This document shows positions 1 through 7,199 of a stretch of DNA of 11,703 bases, one piece after another. The position numbers and the translations under genes are program-made. Within the stretch, counting starts at the first letter, position 1; every line of letters begins with the position of its first letter. This DNA comes from an uncultured Oscillospiraceae bacterium (GTDB taxonomy: Bacteria > Bacillota > Clostridia > Oscillospirales > Oscillospiraceae): NCBI GenBank assembly GCA_934635545.1, contig CAKTZN010000044.1:1-11703 (forward strand), given 5' to 3'. The notes under the pieces were generated by a model that saw nothing but the letters and a program-made list of their open reading frames with translations, did no database searches and was not told where the DNA came from.

Positions 1-873
1 CTCTATGACTCGCTGGTCATCATCGGCGGCGGCGTCATCGGCGTGGAGTTCGCCACCTTCTACCGCAATCTGGGCTGTGCCGTCACGCTGGTGGAGGGCA
101 TGGATCGTCTGCTGCCCAACATGGACCGCGAACTGGGCCAGAATCTCCAGCAGATCATGAAGAAGCAGGGTGTCGAAGTCCTGACCAACGCCATGGTGCA
201 GTCGCTGGAGGAGACGGAGAACGGCCTGGCCGTCCATGTGGTGCAGAAGGGCGCGGAAAAGACCGTCACCGGTGAAAAGGTGCTGTGCGCCATTGGCCGC
301 CGGGCCTACTGGGACGGTGTGTTCGCCGAGGGCATGAACCCGGAAGTCCGGGGCAGGAGCTTGCAGGTGGACGAGAATTTCCAGACCAGCATTCCCGGCG
401 TGTACGCCATCGGCGATGCCTCCTCCGTGGTGGAGTTGGCCCATGTGGCCGCCGCCCAGGGTACCGCCTGCGTGGAGCGCATGTGCGGCGTTCAGGATCA
501 CATCGACCTGAACGTGATCCCGAGCTGCATTTACAGCGCGCCGGAGATCGCCGTAGTGGGCATTACCGAGGCCGAGGCCAAGGAGCAGGGCATCCCCGCC
601 GTGGTGGGCAAATGCACCATGTTCGGCAACGCCCGCACCGTCATCGAGGATCCGGGCCGCTGCTTCATGAAGCTCGTGGCTCACGCCGAGACCCACGAGA
701 TCCTGGGTGCGTCCCTCATGTGCCAGCACGCCAGCGATATGATCAGCCAGATCAGTGCCGCCATGGTGAACCACCAGACGGCGGAGGAGCTGCGCCGCGT
801 CATGCGGCCCCACCCCTCCTTCGAGGAGGCTATGACCGAGGCGCTGGACGCCCTGGTCGCCAAGCTGGGCTGA
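1..873 (+). CDS. lpdA: Dihydrolipoyl dehydrogenase-like flavoprotein, C-terminal part (5' truncated)
   Basis: The reading frame is open from base 1 and ends at TGA 871-873, giving the last 290 residues of a protein usually about 450-470 long. The fragment opens in the NAD-binding domain: GGGVIG at window residues 9-14 is the dinucleotide-binding loop, followed by VEFATFYRNLG. The second FAD-contact motif, GVYAIGDAS, and a C-terminal dimerisation domain (PSCIYSAPEIAVVGITEAEA) follow. The HPSFEE motif near the end matches the His-Glu dyad that serves the partner subunit's active site in dihydrolipoyl dehydrogenases. The family reoxidises the lipoyl arm of 2-oxoacid dehydrogenase or glycine cleavage complexes with NAD+. 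The redox-active CxxxxC segment lies outside the window, so another member of the pyridine nucleotide-disulfide oxidoreductase family cannot be fully excluded. An apparent GTG start at 43 is only an internal valine. The complex it serves cannot be told from this window. Confidence 0.85.
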   Translation, partial: LYDSLVIIGGGVIGVEFATFYRNLGCAVTLVEGMDRLLPNMDRELGQNLQQIMKKQGVEVLTNAMVQSLEETENGLAVHVVQKGAEKTVTGEKVLCAIGRRAYWDGVFAEGMNPEVRGRSLQVDENFQTSIPGVYAIGDASSVVELAHVAAAQGTACVERMCGVQDHIDLNVIPSCIYSAPEIAVVGITEAEAKEQGIPAVVGKCTMFGNARTVIEDPGRCFMKLVAHAETHEILGASLMCQHASDMISQISAAMVNHQTAEELRRVMRPHPSFEEAMTEALDALVAKLG

Positions 874-895
874 CCGGAAAACCGCATAACGAGAC

Positions 896-926
896 TGTCA
901 AAAAAGGGCACAGCCCTTTTTTGACA
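896..926 (+). terminator. Intrinsic terminator after the lpd-like gene
   Basis: A perfect 14-bp stem (TGTCAAAAAAGGGC, loop ACA, GCCCTTTTTTGACA) begins 22 bp after the stop codon. The GGGC/GCCC core followed by six T is the classical intrinsic terminator; the A run on the other arm would let it work in both directions. Confidence 0.85.
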
Positions 927-931
927 AGCTG

Positions 932-964
932 AGGAGCGCCGCGGCATCGCCGCGGCGCTCCTTT
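932..964 (+). terminator. Second, GC-rich hairpin in tandem with the first terminator
   Basis: AGGAGCGCCGCGGC (932-945) pairs perfectly with GCCGCGGCGCTCCT (949-962) around a 3-nt loop, followed by only a short T run (962-964). It starts 6 bp after the first terminator. It may be a backup terminator or an mRNA 3'-end stabiliser; the weak T tract makes independent termination uncertain. Confidence 0.5.
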
Positions 965-1038
965 GGCGTCCGGCGGCGCAGATGGAAGAAATCAGAAAAT
1001 TTAAGGTAAAATTATGGCGCAGCCAACTCAATAAAGGC

Positions 1039-1067
1039 TTTCTTTTGCCGGGAAAATGTGGTACGCT
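1039..1067 (+). promoter_or_regulatory. Candidate extended -10 promoter for fumC-malic enzyme
   Basis: TACGCT at 1062-1067 is preceded by TGTGG, giving a TG-N extended -10 element, inside an AT-richer stretch after the terminators. No good -35 box sits at 17 bp (only TTTCTT-like bases around 1039-1044). The same GAAAATGTGGTA string recurs in the much better xth promoter of this window. The start site would be near 1074, leaving a leader of about 33 nt. Confidence 0.4.
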
Positions 1068-1106
1068 GTAACGCAAGAAAAATACGAAAAACCAAGGAGG
1101 GATCAC

Positions 1107-2483
1107 ATGGAATATCGGGTGGAGCACGATTCCATGGGCCAGGTACAGGTTCCGGCGGATCGGTATTGGGGGGCGCAGACCCAGCGCTCACGGATGAATT
1201 TCCCCATCGGCGTGGGGATCGAGACCATGCCGGTGGAGATCATACACGCCTTCGGCGTACTGAAAAAGGCGGCGGCCATGGCCAACCACGCCCTGAAGCC
1301 GGAGAAGATGACGGCGGAGAAGTGTGACGCCATCTGCCGCGCCTGTGACGAGATCATGGCGGGCACGCTGGACAGCCACTTCCCCCTGGTGGTGTGGCAG
1401 ACCGGCTCCGGCACCCAGTCCAACATGAACGCCAACGAGGTGGCGGCTAACCGGGGCAATGAGCTGGCGGGGAAGCCCCTGCTGCACCCCAACGACGACG
1501 TGAATATGTCCCAGTCCTCCAACGACACCTTCCCCACCGCCATGCACATCGCCGCCGTGCTGGCCATCGAGGATCATGTGATCCCGGCGGTGGACGCCCT
1601 GTGCGCCGCGCTGGCGCGGCTGGAGGAGGAGAACCGGGGCGTGGTGAAGACGGGCCGCACCCATCTGCAGGATGCCGTTCCCATCGCTTTTTCCCAGGAG
1701 ATCTCCGGCTGGCGCGCCAGCCTGGCCCGGGATAAAGAGCTGCTGACGCTGGCGCTGCCGCCGCTGAAGGAGCTGGCTCTGGGCGGTACGGCGGTGGGCA
1801 CCGGGCTGAACGCCCCTGCGGGCTTCGATGCGGCGGTAGCCGACACGGTGTCCCGGATCACCGGCAAAGCCTTCGTCACCGCCGCCAACAAGTTCCACGC
1901 CCTTACCAGCCGGGATGAGCTGGTGTTCGCCCACGGGGCGCTGAAGGCCCTGGCCTGCGACATGATGAAGATCGCCAACGACGTGCGATGGCTGGCCTCC
2001 GGCCCGCGCTGCGGCCTGGGGGAGATCCGTATCCCCGAAAATGAGCCCGGCTCCTCCATCATGCCCGGCAAGGTGAACCCCACCCAGTGCGAGGCCGTCA
2101 CCATGGTGGCGGTGCAGGTGATGGGCAACGATACGGCGGTGGGCATCGCCGCGTCCCAGGGGAACTTTGAGCTGAACGTGTTTTTGCCGGTGTGCGCCTA
2201 TAATTTCCTGCAATCGGCCCGGCTGCTGGCGGAGGCCATCGCCTCCTTCAATGACCGCTGCGCCGTGGGCATCACCGCCGACCGGGCGCGGATGGCGGAG
2301 AATCTGAACCGTTCGCTGATGCTGGTGACCGCGTTAAACCCCTTTATTGGGTACGAAAACGCCGCAAAAGTGGCCAAAAAGGCGTATCAGGAGGGCTGCT
2401 CCCTGCGGGATGCCTGCGTGGCGCTGGGTTTTCTGACCGCCGAAAAATTCGATGAAGTATTCCATCCCGAGCAGATGGTGTAA
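1107..2483 (+). CDS. fumC: Class II fumarate hydratase (fumarase C)
   Basis: Predicted 458-residue cytosolic enzyme for reversible hydration of fumarate to L-malate; the iron-independent class II type, normally a homotetramer. Visible family marks are [12 protein letters not shown] (101-112, substrate loop), [11 protein letters not shown] (135-145), GRTHLQDA with the active-site His (H186), GTGLNAP (231-237), and the signature [11 protein letters not shown] (315-325), which carries the catalytic serine loop. Length agrees with E. coli FumC (467). The start at 1107 is chosen because AAGGAGG (1094-1100) sits 6 nt before it; an in-frame upstream start would add 17 residues unlike the family. The malic enzyme gene follows after 13 bp, so the pair probably forms one mRNA linking fumarate, malate and pyruvate. 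The related aspartase and argininosuccinate lyase share the SSxMPxKxN signature, but the overall match, including the GTG loop and HLQDA, favours fumarase. Confidence 0.95.
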   Translation: MEYRVEHDSMGQVQVPADRYWGAQTQRSRMNFPIGVGIETMPVEIIHAFGVLKKAAAMANHALKPEKMTAEKCDAICRACDEIMAGTLDSHFPLVVWQTGSGTQSNMNANEVAANRGNELAGKPLLHPNDDVNMSQSSNDTFPTAMHIAAVLAIEDHVIPAVDALCAALARLEEENRGVVKTGRTHLQDAVPIAFSQEISGWRASLARDKELLTLALPPLKELALGGTAVGTGLNAPAGFDAAVADTVSRITGKAFVTAANKFHALTSRDELVFAHGALKALACDMMKIANDVRWLASGPRCGLGEIRIPENEPGSSIMPGKVNPTQCEAVTMVAVQVMGNDTAVGIAASQGNFELNVFLPVCAYNFLQSARLLAEAIASFNDRCAVGITADRARMAENLNRSLMLVTALNPFIGYENAAKVAKKAYQEGCSLRDACVALGFLTAEKFDEVFHPEQMV

Positions 2484-2496
2484 GGAGGAACGAACC

Positions 2497-3669
2497 ATGG
2501 ATTACGCAAAGGAATCCCTGCGGCTGCATGAGCAGTGGCAGGGCAAGATCGAAGTGACCGCCACCGTGCCGGTGAAGAACCGGGAGGATCTGTCCTTGGC
2601 CTATACCCCCGGCGTGGCCCAGCCCTGTCTGGAGATCCAGAAGGACATCAGCAAAAGCTATACCCTGACCCGGCGGCACAACCTGTGCGCCGTGATCACC
2701 GACGGCTCGGCGGTGCTGGGCCTGGGCGACATCGGCCCGGAGGCCGGCATGCCGGTGATGGAGGGCAAGTGCGTGCTGTTCAAGGCCTTCGGCGGGGTGG
2801 ACGCCTTCCCCCTGTGCATCAAGACCCACGATGTGGACGAATTCGTCAACGCGGTGTATCTGATCTCCGGATCCTTCGGCGGCATCAATCTGGAGGACAT
2901 CGCCGCGCCCCGCTGCTTCGAGATCGAGCGGAAGCTGAAGGAGAAGTGCGATATCCCCGTGTTCCACGACGACCAGCATGGCACCGCCGTCATCACGCTG
3001 GCGGGCCTGACCAACGCGCTGAAGGTGGTGGGCAAGCGGAAGGAGGACGTGAGGATCGTTACCTCCGGCGCGGGCGCCGCCGCTGTGTCCATTGTGAAGC
3101 TGCTGCTGGCGGCGGGCTTCCGGGATATCACCATGTGCGATCGCAGAGGCGCCATCTATCCGGGCCGCGAGGGCCTGAACTGGATCAAGGAGGAGATGGC
3201 CCAGGTGACGAACCTGGCGCGCCGCTCCGGCACGCTGGCGGAGATGCTGGTGGGCGCCGATGTGTTCATCGGTGTCAGCGCGCCCGGCATGGTCACCACG
3301 GAGATGGTGCGCACCATGGCGAAGGACGCCATCCTCTTCGCCTGCGCCAACCCCACGCCGGAGATCTTCCCCGACGACGCCAAGGCGGGCGGCGCCAAGG
3401 TGGTGGCCACCGGCCGCAGCGACTATCCCAACCAGATCAACAATGTACTGGCCTTCCCCGGCATCTTCCGGGGCGCCTTTGATGTGCGGGCCAGCGACAT
3501 CAACGAGGAGATGAAGATGGCCGCCGCCCAGGCGCTGGCCGACCTCATTGCGCCGGAGGAGCTGACGGCGGACAACATCATCCCCGCCGCCTTCGATCCC
3601 CGTGTGGGCCCGGCGGTGGCTGCCGCCGTGGCAGAGGCTGCCCGGAAGAGCGGCGTGGCCCGGATATAG
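2497..3669 (+). CDS. NAD(P)-dependent malic enzyme (malate dehydrogenase, oxaloacetate-decarboxylating), short bacterial type
   Basis: Predicted 390-residue cytosolic enzyme that oxidatively decarboxylates L-malate to pyruvate and CO2 using NAD(P)+ and Mg/Mn. The N-terminal malic domain carries LAYTPGVAQPC with the catalytic Tyr (Y36), MEGKCVLFKAFGG with the catalytic Lys (K91), and the metal ligands in NLED (131-134) and HDDQHGT (157-163). The C-terminal Rossmann domain starts at VTSGAGAAAVSIVKL (188-202), then has GVSAPGMVT and FACANPTPEI. Length fits the ~390-410-residue form (such as B. subtilis YtsJ), without the C-terminal phosphotransacetylase-like extension of MaeB. The start at 2497 has AAGGAGG (2482-2488) eight nt upstream, overlapping the fumC stop; a frame extension into fumC is rejected. 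Cofactor choice (NAD versus NADP) cannot be decided with confidence by eye. Co-transcription with fumC suggests malate/fumarate use feeding pyruvate, or the reverse flux. Confidence 0.93.
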   Translation: MDYAKESLRLHEQWQGKIEVTATVPVKNREDLSLAYTPGVAQPCLEIQKDISKSYTLTRRHNLCAVITDGSAVLGLGDIGPEAGMPVMEGKCVLFKAFGGVDAFPLCIKTHDVDEFVNAVYLISGSFGGINLEDIAAPRCFEIERKLKEKCDIPVFHDDQHGTAVITLAGLTNALKVVGKRKEDVRIVTSGAGAAAVSIVKLLLAAGFRDITMCDRRGAIYPGREGLNWIKEEMAQVTNLARRSGTLAEMLVGADVFIGVSAPGMVTTEMVRTMAKDAILFACANPTPEIFPDDAKAGGAKVVATGRSDYPNQINNVLAFPGIFRGAFDVRASDINEEMKMAAAQALADLIAPEELTADNIIPAAFDPRVGPAVAAAVAEAARKSGVARI

Positions 3670-3670
3670 G

Positions 3671-3711
3671 ATAAAAAGGACGCTCGTCCCCGGGACGAGC
3701 GTCCTTTTTAT
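3671..3711. terminator. Bidirectional terminator between malic enzyme and the YitT gene
   Basis: The arms ATAAAAAGGACGCTCGTCC and GGACGAGCGTCCTTTTTAT are perfectly complementary around a very short CCCGG-type loop. A run on one side and T run on the other serve both converging genes, which end at 3669 (+) and 3724 (-). Confidence 0.92.
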
Positions 3712-3723
3712 AAAGTTTTACAT

Positions 3724-4584
3724 TTACAGCCCCGTGGGGTCATAGGTGCCGAAGCCCTCGCCCAGGATCTCGTGGGTGTCACAGACGATGATAAAGGCGT
3801 TGGGGTCGATGCGCTGCACCAACTTCTTCACCGGGATGATGTAGCCTCGGCTGAAGGCGCACATAATGACCTGTGCAGGCTTGTGGGCATAGGCTCCGGT
3901 GCCGTCCAGCAGCGTGACGCCCAGATCCAGCTCCAGAAGCTGCCGGGTGATCTCCTCGTGTTTCTGGCTGATAATGTAGGCCATTTTGGCGGCGTTGCCG
4001 CCATAGACCACCTTGTCCATCACGGTGGTGCAGATGTACAGCATGGCGATGCTGTACAGTGCCTGGGTCAACTGGCGGAAGGTCAGGGAATAGGTGACGA
4101 TGACCACCAGGTCGATGGCCAGGCACAGCTTGCCGATGGGAAGCTGCTGCACCCTCAGCTTGACCAGCCGGGCCGCCAGCTCCGTGCCGCCGGTGGTGGC
4201 GCCCTGCCGCAGCATGAGGCCGAAGGCCGCGCCGCAGATGATGCCGCCGTATACGCAGGCCAGCACCGGCTCCAGCGGCTGGAAGCTGTGGATGGCGTTG
4301 ATGCCGTCGATCATCAGTGAGCTGACCGCCATGGCGTACAGCGAGCTGAACAGCACGTTCTTTCCCAGCAGCTTCAGGCCCAGAACGAACAGCGGTACGT
4401 TCATCACCAGTGTCATCACGCCCACGGGGAGCCGCGGGAAAAAGACGTTCAGTACCTGGGCCACGCCGGTCAGTCCGCCGATGGACATATGACCGGGCAC
4501 GCAGCACCAGCAGAAGCCCAGCGCGTACAGTGCGCAGCCAAAGGTGATGATCCCGTATTGCTTCAGTTTTTCCGCGATCCGCAT
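3724..4584 (-). CDS. YitT family integral membrane protein
   Basis: 286 residues. The first ~190 residues hold about five or six hydrophobic segments (roughly 11-30, 52-74, 80-95, 105-125, 152-170, 176-190) with the family's glycine-rich motifs GGLTGVAQ (36-43) and GATTGGTEL (128-136). A soluble C-terminal domain follows (about 200-280: AYIISQKHEEITRQLLEL, then a GEGF end), which matches the YitT/DUF2179 layout. The family is widespread in Firmicutes as one or more paralogues. Its biochemical role is not well settled, so no substrate or pathway is assigned. ATG at 4584 has AAGGCGG about 6 nt upstream. It lies downstream of the lipoprotein gene on the same strand with a 100-bp gap that contains its own candidate promoter. 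It shares a bidirectional terminator with the malic enzyme gene. Confidence 0.9.
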   Translation of the reverse strand: MRIAEKLKQYGIITFGCALYALGFCWCCVPGHMSIGGLTGVAQVLNVFFPRLPVGVMTLVMNVPLFVLGLKLLGKNVLFSSLYAMAVSSLMIDGINAIHSFQPLEPVLACVYGGIICGAAFGLMLRQGATTGGTELAARLVKLRVQQLPIGKLCLAIDLVVIVTYSLTFRQLTQALYSIAMLYICTTVMDKVVYGGNAAKMAYIISQKHEEITRQLLELDLGVTLLDGTGAYAHKPAQVIMCAFSRGYIIPVKKLVQRIDPNAFIIVCDTHEILGEGFGTYDPTGL

Positions 4585-4618
4585 ATTACACCGCCTTATT
4601 GAATATTTTGTCTCCTAT

Positions 4619-4646
4619 ATCGTACCAGAAATTCCACAAAAAGCAA
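4619..4646 (-). promoter_or_regulatory. Candidate promoter for the YitT gene
   Basis: On the minus strand, TTGCTT (4646-4641), 16 bp, then TACGAT (4624-4619), with TGG just before the -10 (extended -10). The predicted start is near 4612, leaving a leader of about 28 nt. The gap is distinctly AT-richer than its surroundings. Confidence 0.5.
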
Positions 4647-4684
4647 CCGAAACAGGCAAAAAATCAGGGGGAAATGCACCGCGC

Positions 4685-6553
4685 TTACGGCAGCAGCCGC
4701 TCCCAGCGCAGGTCGCCCCAGGTGGAGGTGTCAAAGCTGTTGCGGATGGCCTGACACATGATCTCCAGCTTCTGGGTGATGTACGGCGACTGCATCAGGG
4801 CGCCGGCCAGATCCTCGTTGGCCATGACATACTCCATGATCCGGGCCCGGTCCTCCTTGGCGTTGGTGCGGGCATAGGCGTCCACAAAGTACACGTTCTG
4901 GGCGTCCATCTCGTAGTTGAAGGTCCAGCGGGACGGGTTGGGATCGGCGTCCTCCACATCCTCGTTATAGAAGAAGCCGTCGGGGTTGCAGACGGACCAG
5001 TTTCCCGGGTCGAAGGACACCCAGTCCCGATAGGAAATCACGCCCTCGGTGGCGTGCCAGATCTCGTGGCAGATGACCGATTCAAAGGTGCCCAGCGTCA
5101 CGTCGATATAGATGTTCTGCCAGCCGTAGGTCTCATAGGTCAGGCCCACGGCGTTGACGTCGTTTTCAATGTGGCCCACCGGGATAAAGCGGACGCCGCC
5201 CTCGCCCATGGTGTTGCGCATCTGGCGGAAGAAGCCCTCCGGGTACAGGGCCAGTGCGCGATCCAGCGCCTCCAGCGTCCGGGCGATGGCGTAGGGCTCA
5301 TCCTCCAGCGGCCACTGGTCGGTGGTGGTAACGACGGCGTCCCACACAGCCTCACACGCCTCCTGGCCCTGGGCCGACAGCAGGATGGTCACGCCGTAGC
5401 GCTCCTCCAGTTGGTCGGCATAGTCACGGGCCTCCTGCAGCGTGGCGGGCAGGGGCTGGCCGTTCAGGCTGTTCCAATAGACCTCCGTCAGCGCGGTGTC
5501 CACCGCCATGGGGTCATCCACCGCGATGCCATCGGACACCTGGGTGAAGGTCAACTGCGCCGGGTCGATGGCGGTCAGATGAAAGGCGCCATCACCGTAG
5601 ACGCAGCCTACCAGTACCTCCTCCGGCAGCCATACGGCATTGCGCAGCGTGCCGCCCAACTGCTCCGCCTGCAGCAGGCAGGCGGAGATGCCGCTCTCCA
5701 ACCGGTAGAGGGTAGTATCCTGAGCCACGCCCAGCAGATAGGCTGAGCCGGACACCGGCAGGATATCCGCCTCGGCAGCGTGCAGCAGCGCCGCGTCCGC
5801 CTGATAGTACTTGCCGCCGGAGGCGTACAGCACGTCATAGCCCATGGTCTCGTTGTTGAACCGCAGGAGCTCCGGGCCGTCGGCGCCGTAATAGGTGGCA
5901 AACCAGTCCTTTTGCAGCATGGTGTATGCGCCCGTCGTCGGATCCAGCACCGCCGTGCCGCTCTCCGTGCTGTAAGGGGACAGCAGACAGTGGAGAAACA
6001 GCGTATCGGAATCAGGATAGCGGCCCGCCACGTCCATAAAGCGCATGTCGGTCTCCAGCGTCACCCGCTCCGTCTGGCCGCCGTCCACGTCGGCACGGCA
6101 CAGCACGTCGTCCTGCACGAAGTAGTAGCTGCTGCCGTCCAGCGAGAAGAAGCCGCCGGTCTGGTCAGAGGAGAAGGTGCCGATGTCCGCCAGGTCAGCC
6201 CCAACGAACTGCCAGGTGTTGGCCTCCCAGTTGAAGAGAACGGCGCGGCCATCGCTGAACTGCTGCTCCTGCAGCTCCCAGCAGCCCTCCAGCTCACGAG
6301 AGGTCACCGTCCGGTCTGCGGCAACGTCCACCACGGCCAGGGATGTGAGCTGCCGGTCATAGTCCACCCATCCGGCCAGCACCCGGCCGTCCCCCAGGGG
6401 AAGCAGCGTGGGCATGGCGGCAGATTGCACGCAGGAAAGGGTTTTGACAGGCTGGTCAAGCAGGGGCTTCTCCCCGCCGCAGCCCGCCAGCGTCAGCACC
6501 AGGCACAGCGCTGCCAGCAGCGCTGCACCGGTGGATACAAGTCGTTTTTGCAT
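4685..6553 (-). CDS. Putative lipoprotein with gluzincin-like HExxH zinc metallopeptidase domain
   Basis: 622 residues, not recognised as a named family. The N-terminus MQKRLVSTGA plus a hydrophobic stretch ending in LAGC (C25) is a lipoprotein signal, so the mature protein should be anchored on the outer face of the membrane. Residues ~35-340 are made of short strand-like repeats rich in aromatic residues and D/G turns (for example DGRVLAGWVDYD, DGRAVLFNWEANTW, GSAYLLGVAQDTTLYRLESG), suggesting a beta-propeller-like domain. The C-terminal ~250 residues contain ESVICHEIWHATEG with HEIWH at 496-500 (bases 5054-5068), then YARTNAKEDRARIMEYV, where E567 sits where gluzincin-type peptidases usually supply the third zinc ligand. 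That pattern (HExxH, later a Tyr-Ala...Asn-x-x-Glu-Asp helix) is seen in ALF-like and other putative zinc-binding peptidases. Peptidase activity is therefore an inference and the substrate unknown. ATG at 6553 has GGGAG about 9 nt upstream. A dedicated promoter lies at 6611-6639. No clear terminator follows. Confidence 0.8.
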   Translation of the reverse strand: MQKRLVSTGAALLAALCLVLTLAGCGGEKPLLDQPVKTLSCVQSAAMPTLLPLGDGRVLAGWVDYDRQLTSLAVVDVAADRTVTSRELEGCWELQEQQFSDGRAVLFNWEANTWQFVGADLADIGTFSSDQTGGFFSLDGSSYYFVQDDVLCRADVDGGQTERVTLETDMRFMDVAGRYPDSDTLFLHCLLSPYSTESGTAVLDPTTGAYTMLQKDWFATYYGADGPELLRFNNETMGYDVLYASGGKYYQADAALLHAAEADILPVSGSAYLLGVAQDTTLYRLESGISACLLQAEQLGGTLRNAVWLPEEVLVGCVYGDGAFHLTAIDPAQLTFTQVSDGIAVDDPMAVDTALTEVYWNSLNGQPLPATLQEARDYADQLEERYGVTILLSAQGQEACEAVWDAVVTTTDQWPLEDEPYAIARTLEALDRALALYPEGFFRQMRNTMGEGGVRFIPVGHIENDVNAVGLTYETYGWQNIYIDVTLGTFESVICHEIWHATEGVISYRDWVSFDPGNWSVCNPDGFFYNEDVEDADPNPSRWTFNYEMDAQNVYFVDAYARTNAKEDRARIMEYVMANEDLAGALMQSPYITQKLEIMCQAIRNSFDTSTWGDLRWERLLP

Positions 6554-6571
6554 AAAATTGATCTCCCAAAT

Positions 6572-6607
6572 AAGAAAAGCTACGCCGCACTGCTGTGCGG
6601 CGTAGCT
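6572..6607 (-). terminator. Hairpin terminator of the ABC importer operon, also the 5' leader hairpin of the lipoprotein gene
   Basis: AGCTACGCCGCAC and GTGCGGCGTAGCT form a perfect 13-bp stem with a 4-nt loop (6578-6607). On the minus strand it is followed by TTTTCTTA, a usable U tract. It lies 29 bp after the ATPase stop codon, so it fits as the operon terminator. It also lies between the lipoprotein promoter and its start codon, with the predicted transcript start (~6604) inside its first arm. Confidence 0.75.
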
Positions 6608-6610
6608 GCT

Positions 6611-6639
6611 ATTATAGGAGTTTTCCCGGGGCTTGTCAA
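6611..6639 (-). promoter_or_regulatory. Exact-consensus sigma-A promoter for the lipoprotein gene
   Basis: On the minus strand, TTGACA (6639-6634), exactly 17 bp, then TATAAT (6616-6611): both hexamers match the housekeeping consensus perfectly. The TGA stop codon of the ATPase gene (6638-6636) is inside the -35 hexamer. The predicted start is near 6604. Confidence 0.85.
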
Positions 6640-7199
6640 GTCACCGCCGCCGGACGGGCGTGAAGGGCCTGTGCCTCCGCGGGATCGTGGGAGGCCATCA
6701 CCAGCGTCCGGGTGCCTGCCGCGCGGTCGATGACGGCCAGACAGCGTGCCTTGGTCTCGTCGTCCAGACCCGTCAGGGCCTCGTCCAGCACCAGCACGTC
6801 GAAGGGGTGAGCCAGCGCACGGCCCAGGGCCGCGCGGCGCTTCATGCCGCCGCTGAGTGTCTCCGGCAGCGCGTCGAGGCTGTCGCCCAGCCCCAGCTCT
6901 GTCAGGATGCGGCGGGCGGTGGCCTCGTCGCTGAACAGGGCCGCGTTTTCCAACGTGGTCTTCCAGGGCAGCAGACGATCCTCCTGAAATACGGCGGAAA
7001 ACCGGGTGCCCGCGGGGACGGAGACCGTCCCCTGCCGGGGCGCTTCCAGCCCCAGCAGCAGCCGCAGCACGGTGGTCTTTCCCTGGCCCGAGGGGCCAGT
7101 CAGGCAGACGCGGCTGCCCTGCGGGATCTCCAGCGAGAAGTCCCGCACCACCGGATCCTCCGCGCCGTAGCCGAAGGTCACATGGTCAAGTCGCAGCAT
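6636..7199 (-). CDS. ABC transporter ATP-binding protein, SsuB/TauB-like, short
   Basis: 187-residue cytosolic ATPase subunit of the importer encoded just upstream. All nucleotide-binding motifs are visible in order: Walker A GPSGQGKTT (35-43), Q-loop FQEDRLLPW (71-79), signature LSGGM (115-119), Walker B DVLVLDE (134-140) and H-loop SHD (170-172). The sequence most resembles the nitrate/sulfonate/taurine class, but it stops soon after the H-loop, whereas SsuB/TauB proteins are usually about 240-260 residues. The C-terminal helices are thus missing or naturally short; no frameshift is evident because the promoter and terminator signals begin directly at the stop. ATG at 7199 overlaps the permease gene by 14 bp and has AAAGGAGG about 6 nt upstream. 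It is the last gene of the four-gene operon. Confidence 0.9.
   Translation of the reverse strand: MLRLDHVTFGYGAEDPVVRDFSLEIPQGSRVCLTGPSGQGKTTVLRLLLGLEAPRQGTVSVPAGTRFSAVFQEDRLLPWKTTLENAALFSDEATARRILTELGLGDSLDALPETLSGGMKRRAALGRALAHPFDVLVLDEALTGLDDETKARCLAVIDRAAGTRTLVMASHDPAEAQALHARPAAVT

Noticed and set aside
4640..4700. Possible terminator after the lipoprotein gene (GCGCT/AGCGC and CGGC/GCCG pairings followed by T-rich sequence)
   Set aside because: The pairings are broken, span the stop codon and end well over 10 nt before the T run, so they do not make a convincing intrinsic terminator; readthrough into the YitT gene is possible.
4544..5746. A 400-codon + strand frame opposite the lipoprotein gene, plus similar frames opposite fumC (1188-2213) and xth (9699-10475)
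   Set aside because: They mirror the codon pattern of real genes on the other strand, lack ribosome binding sites and have biased shadow composition.
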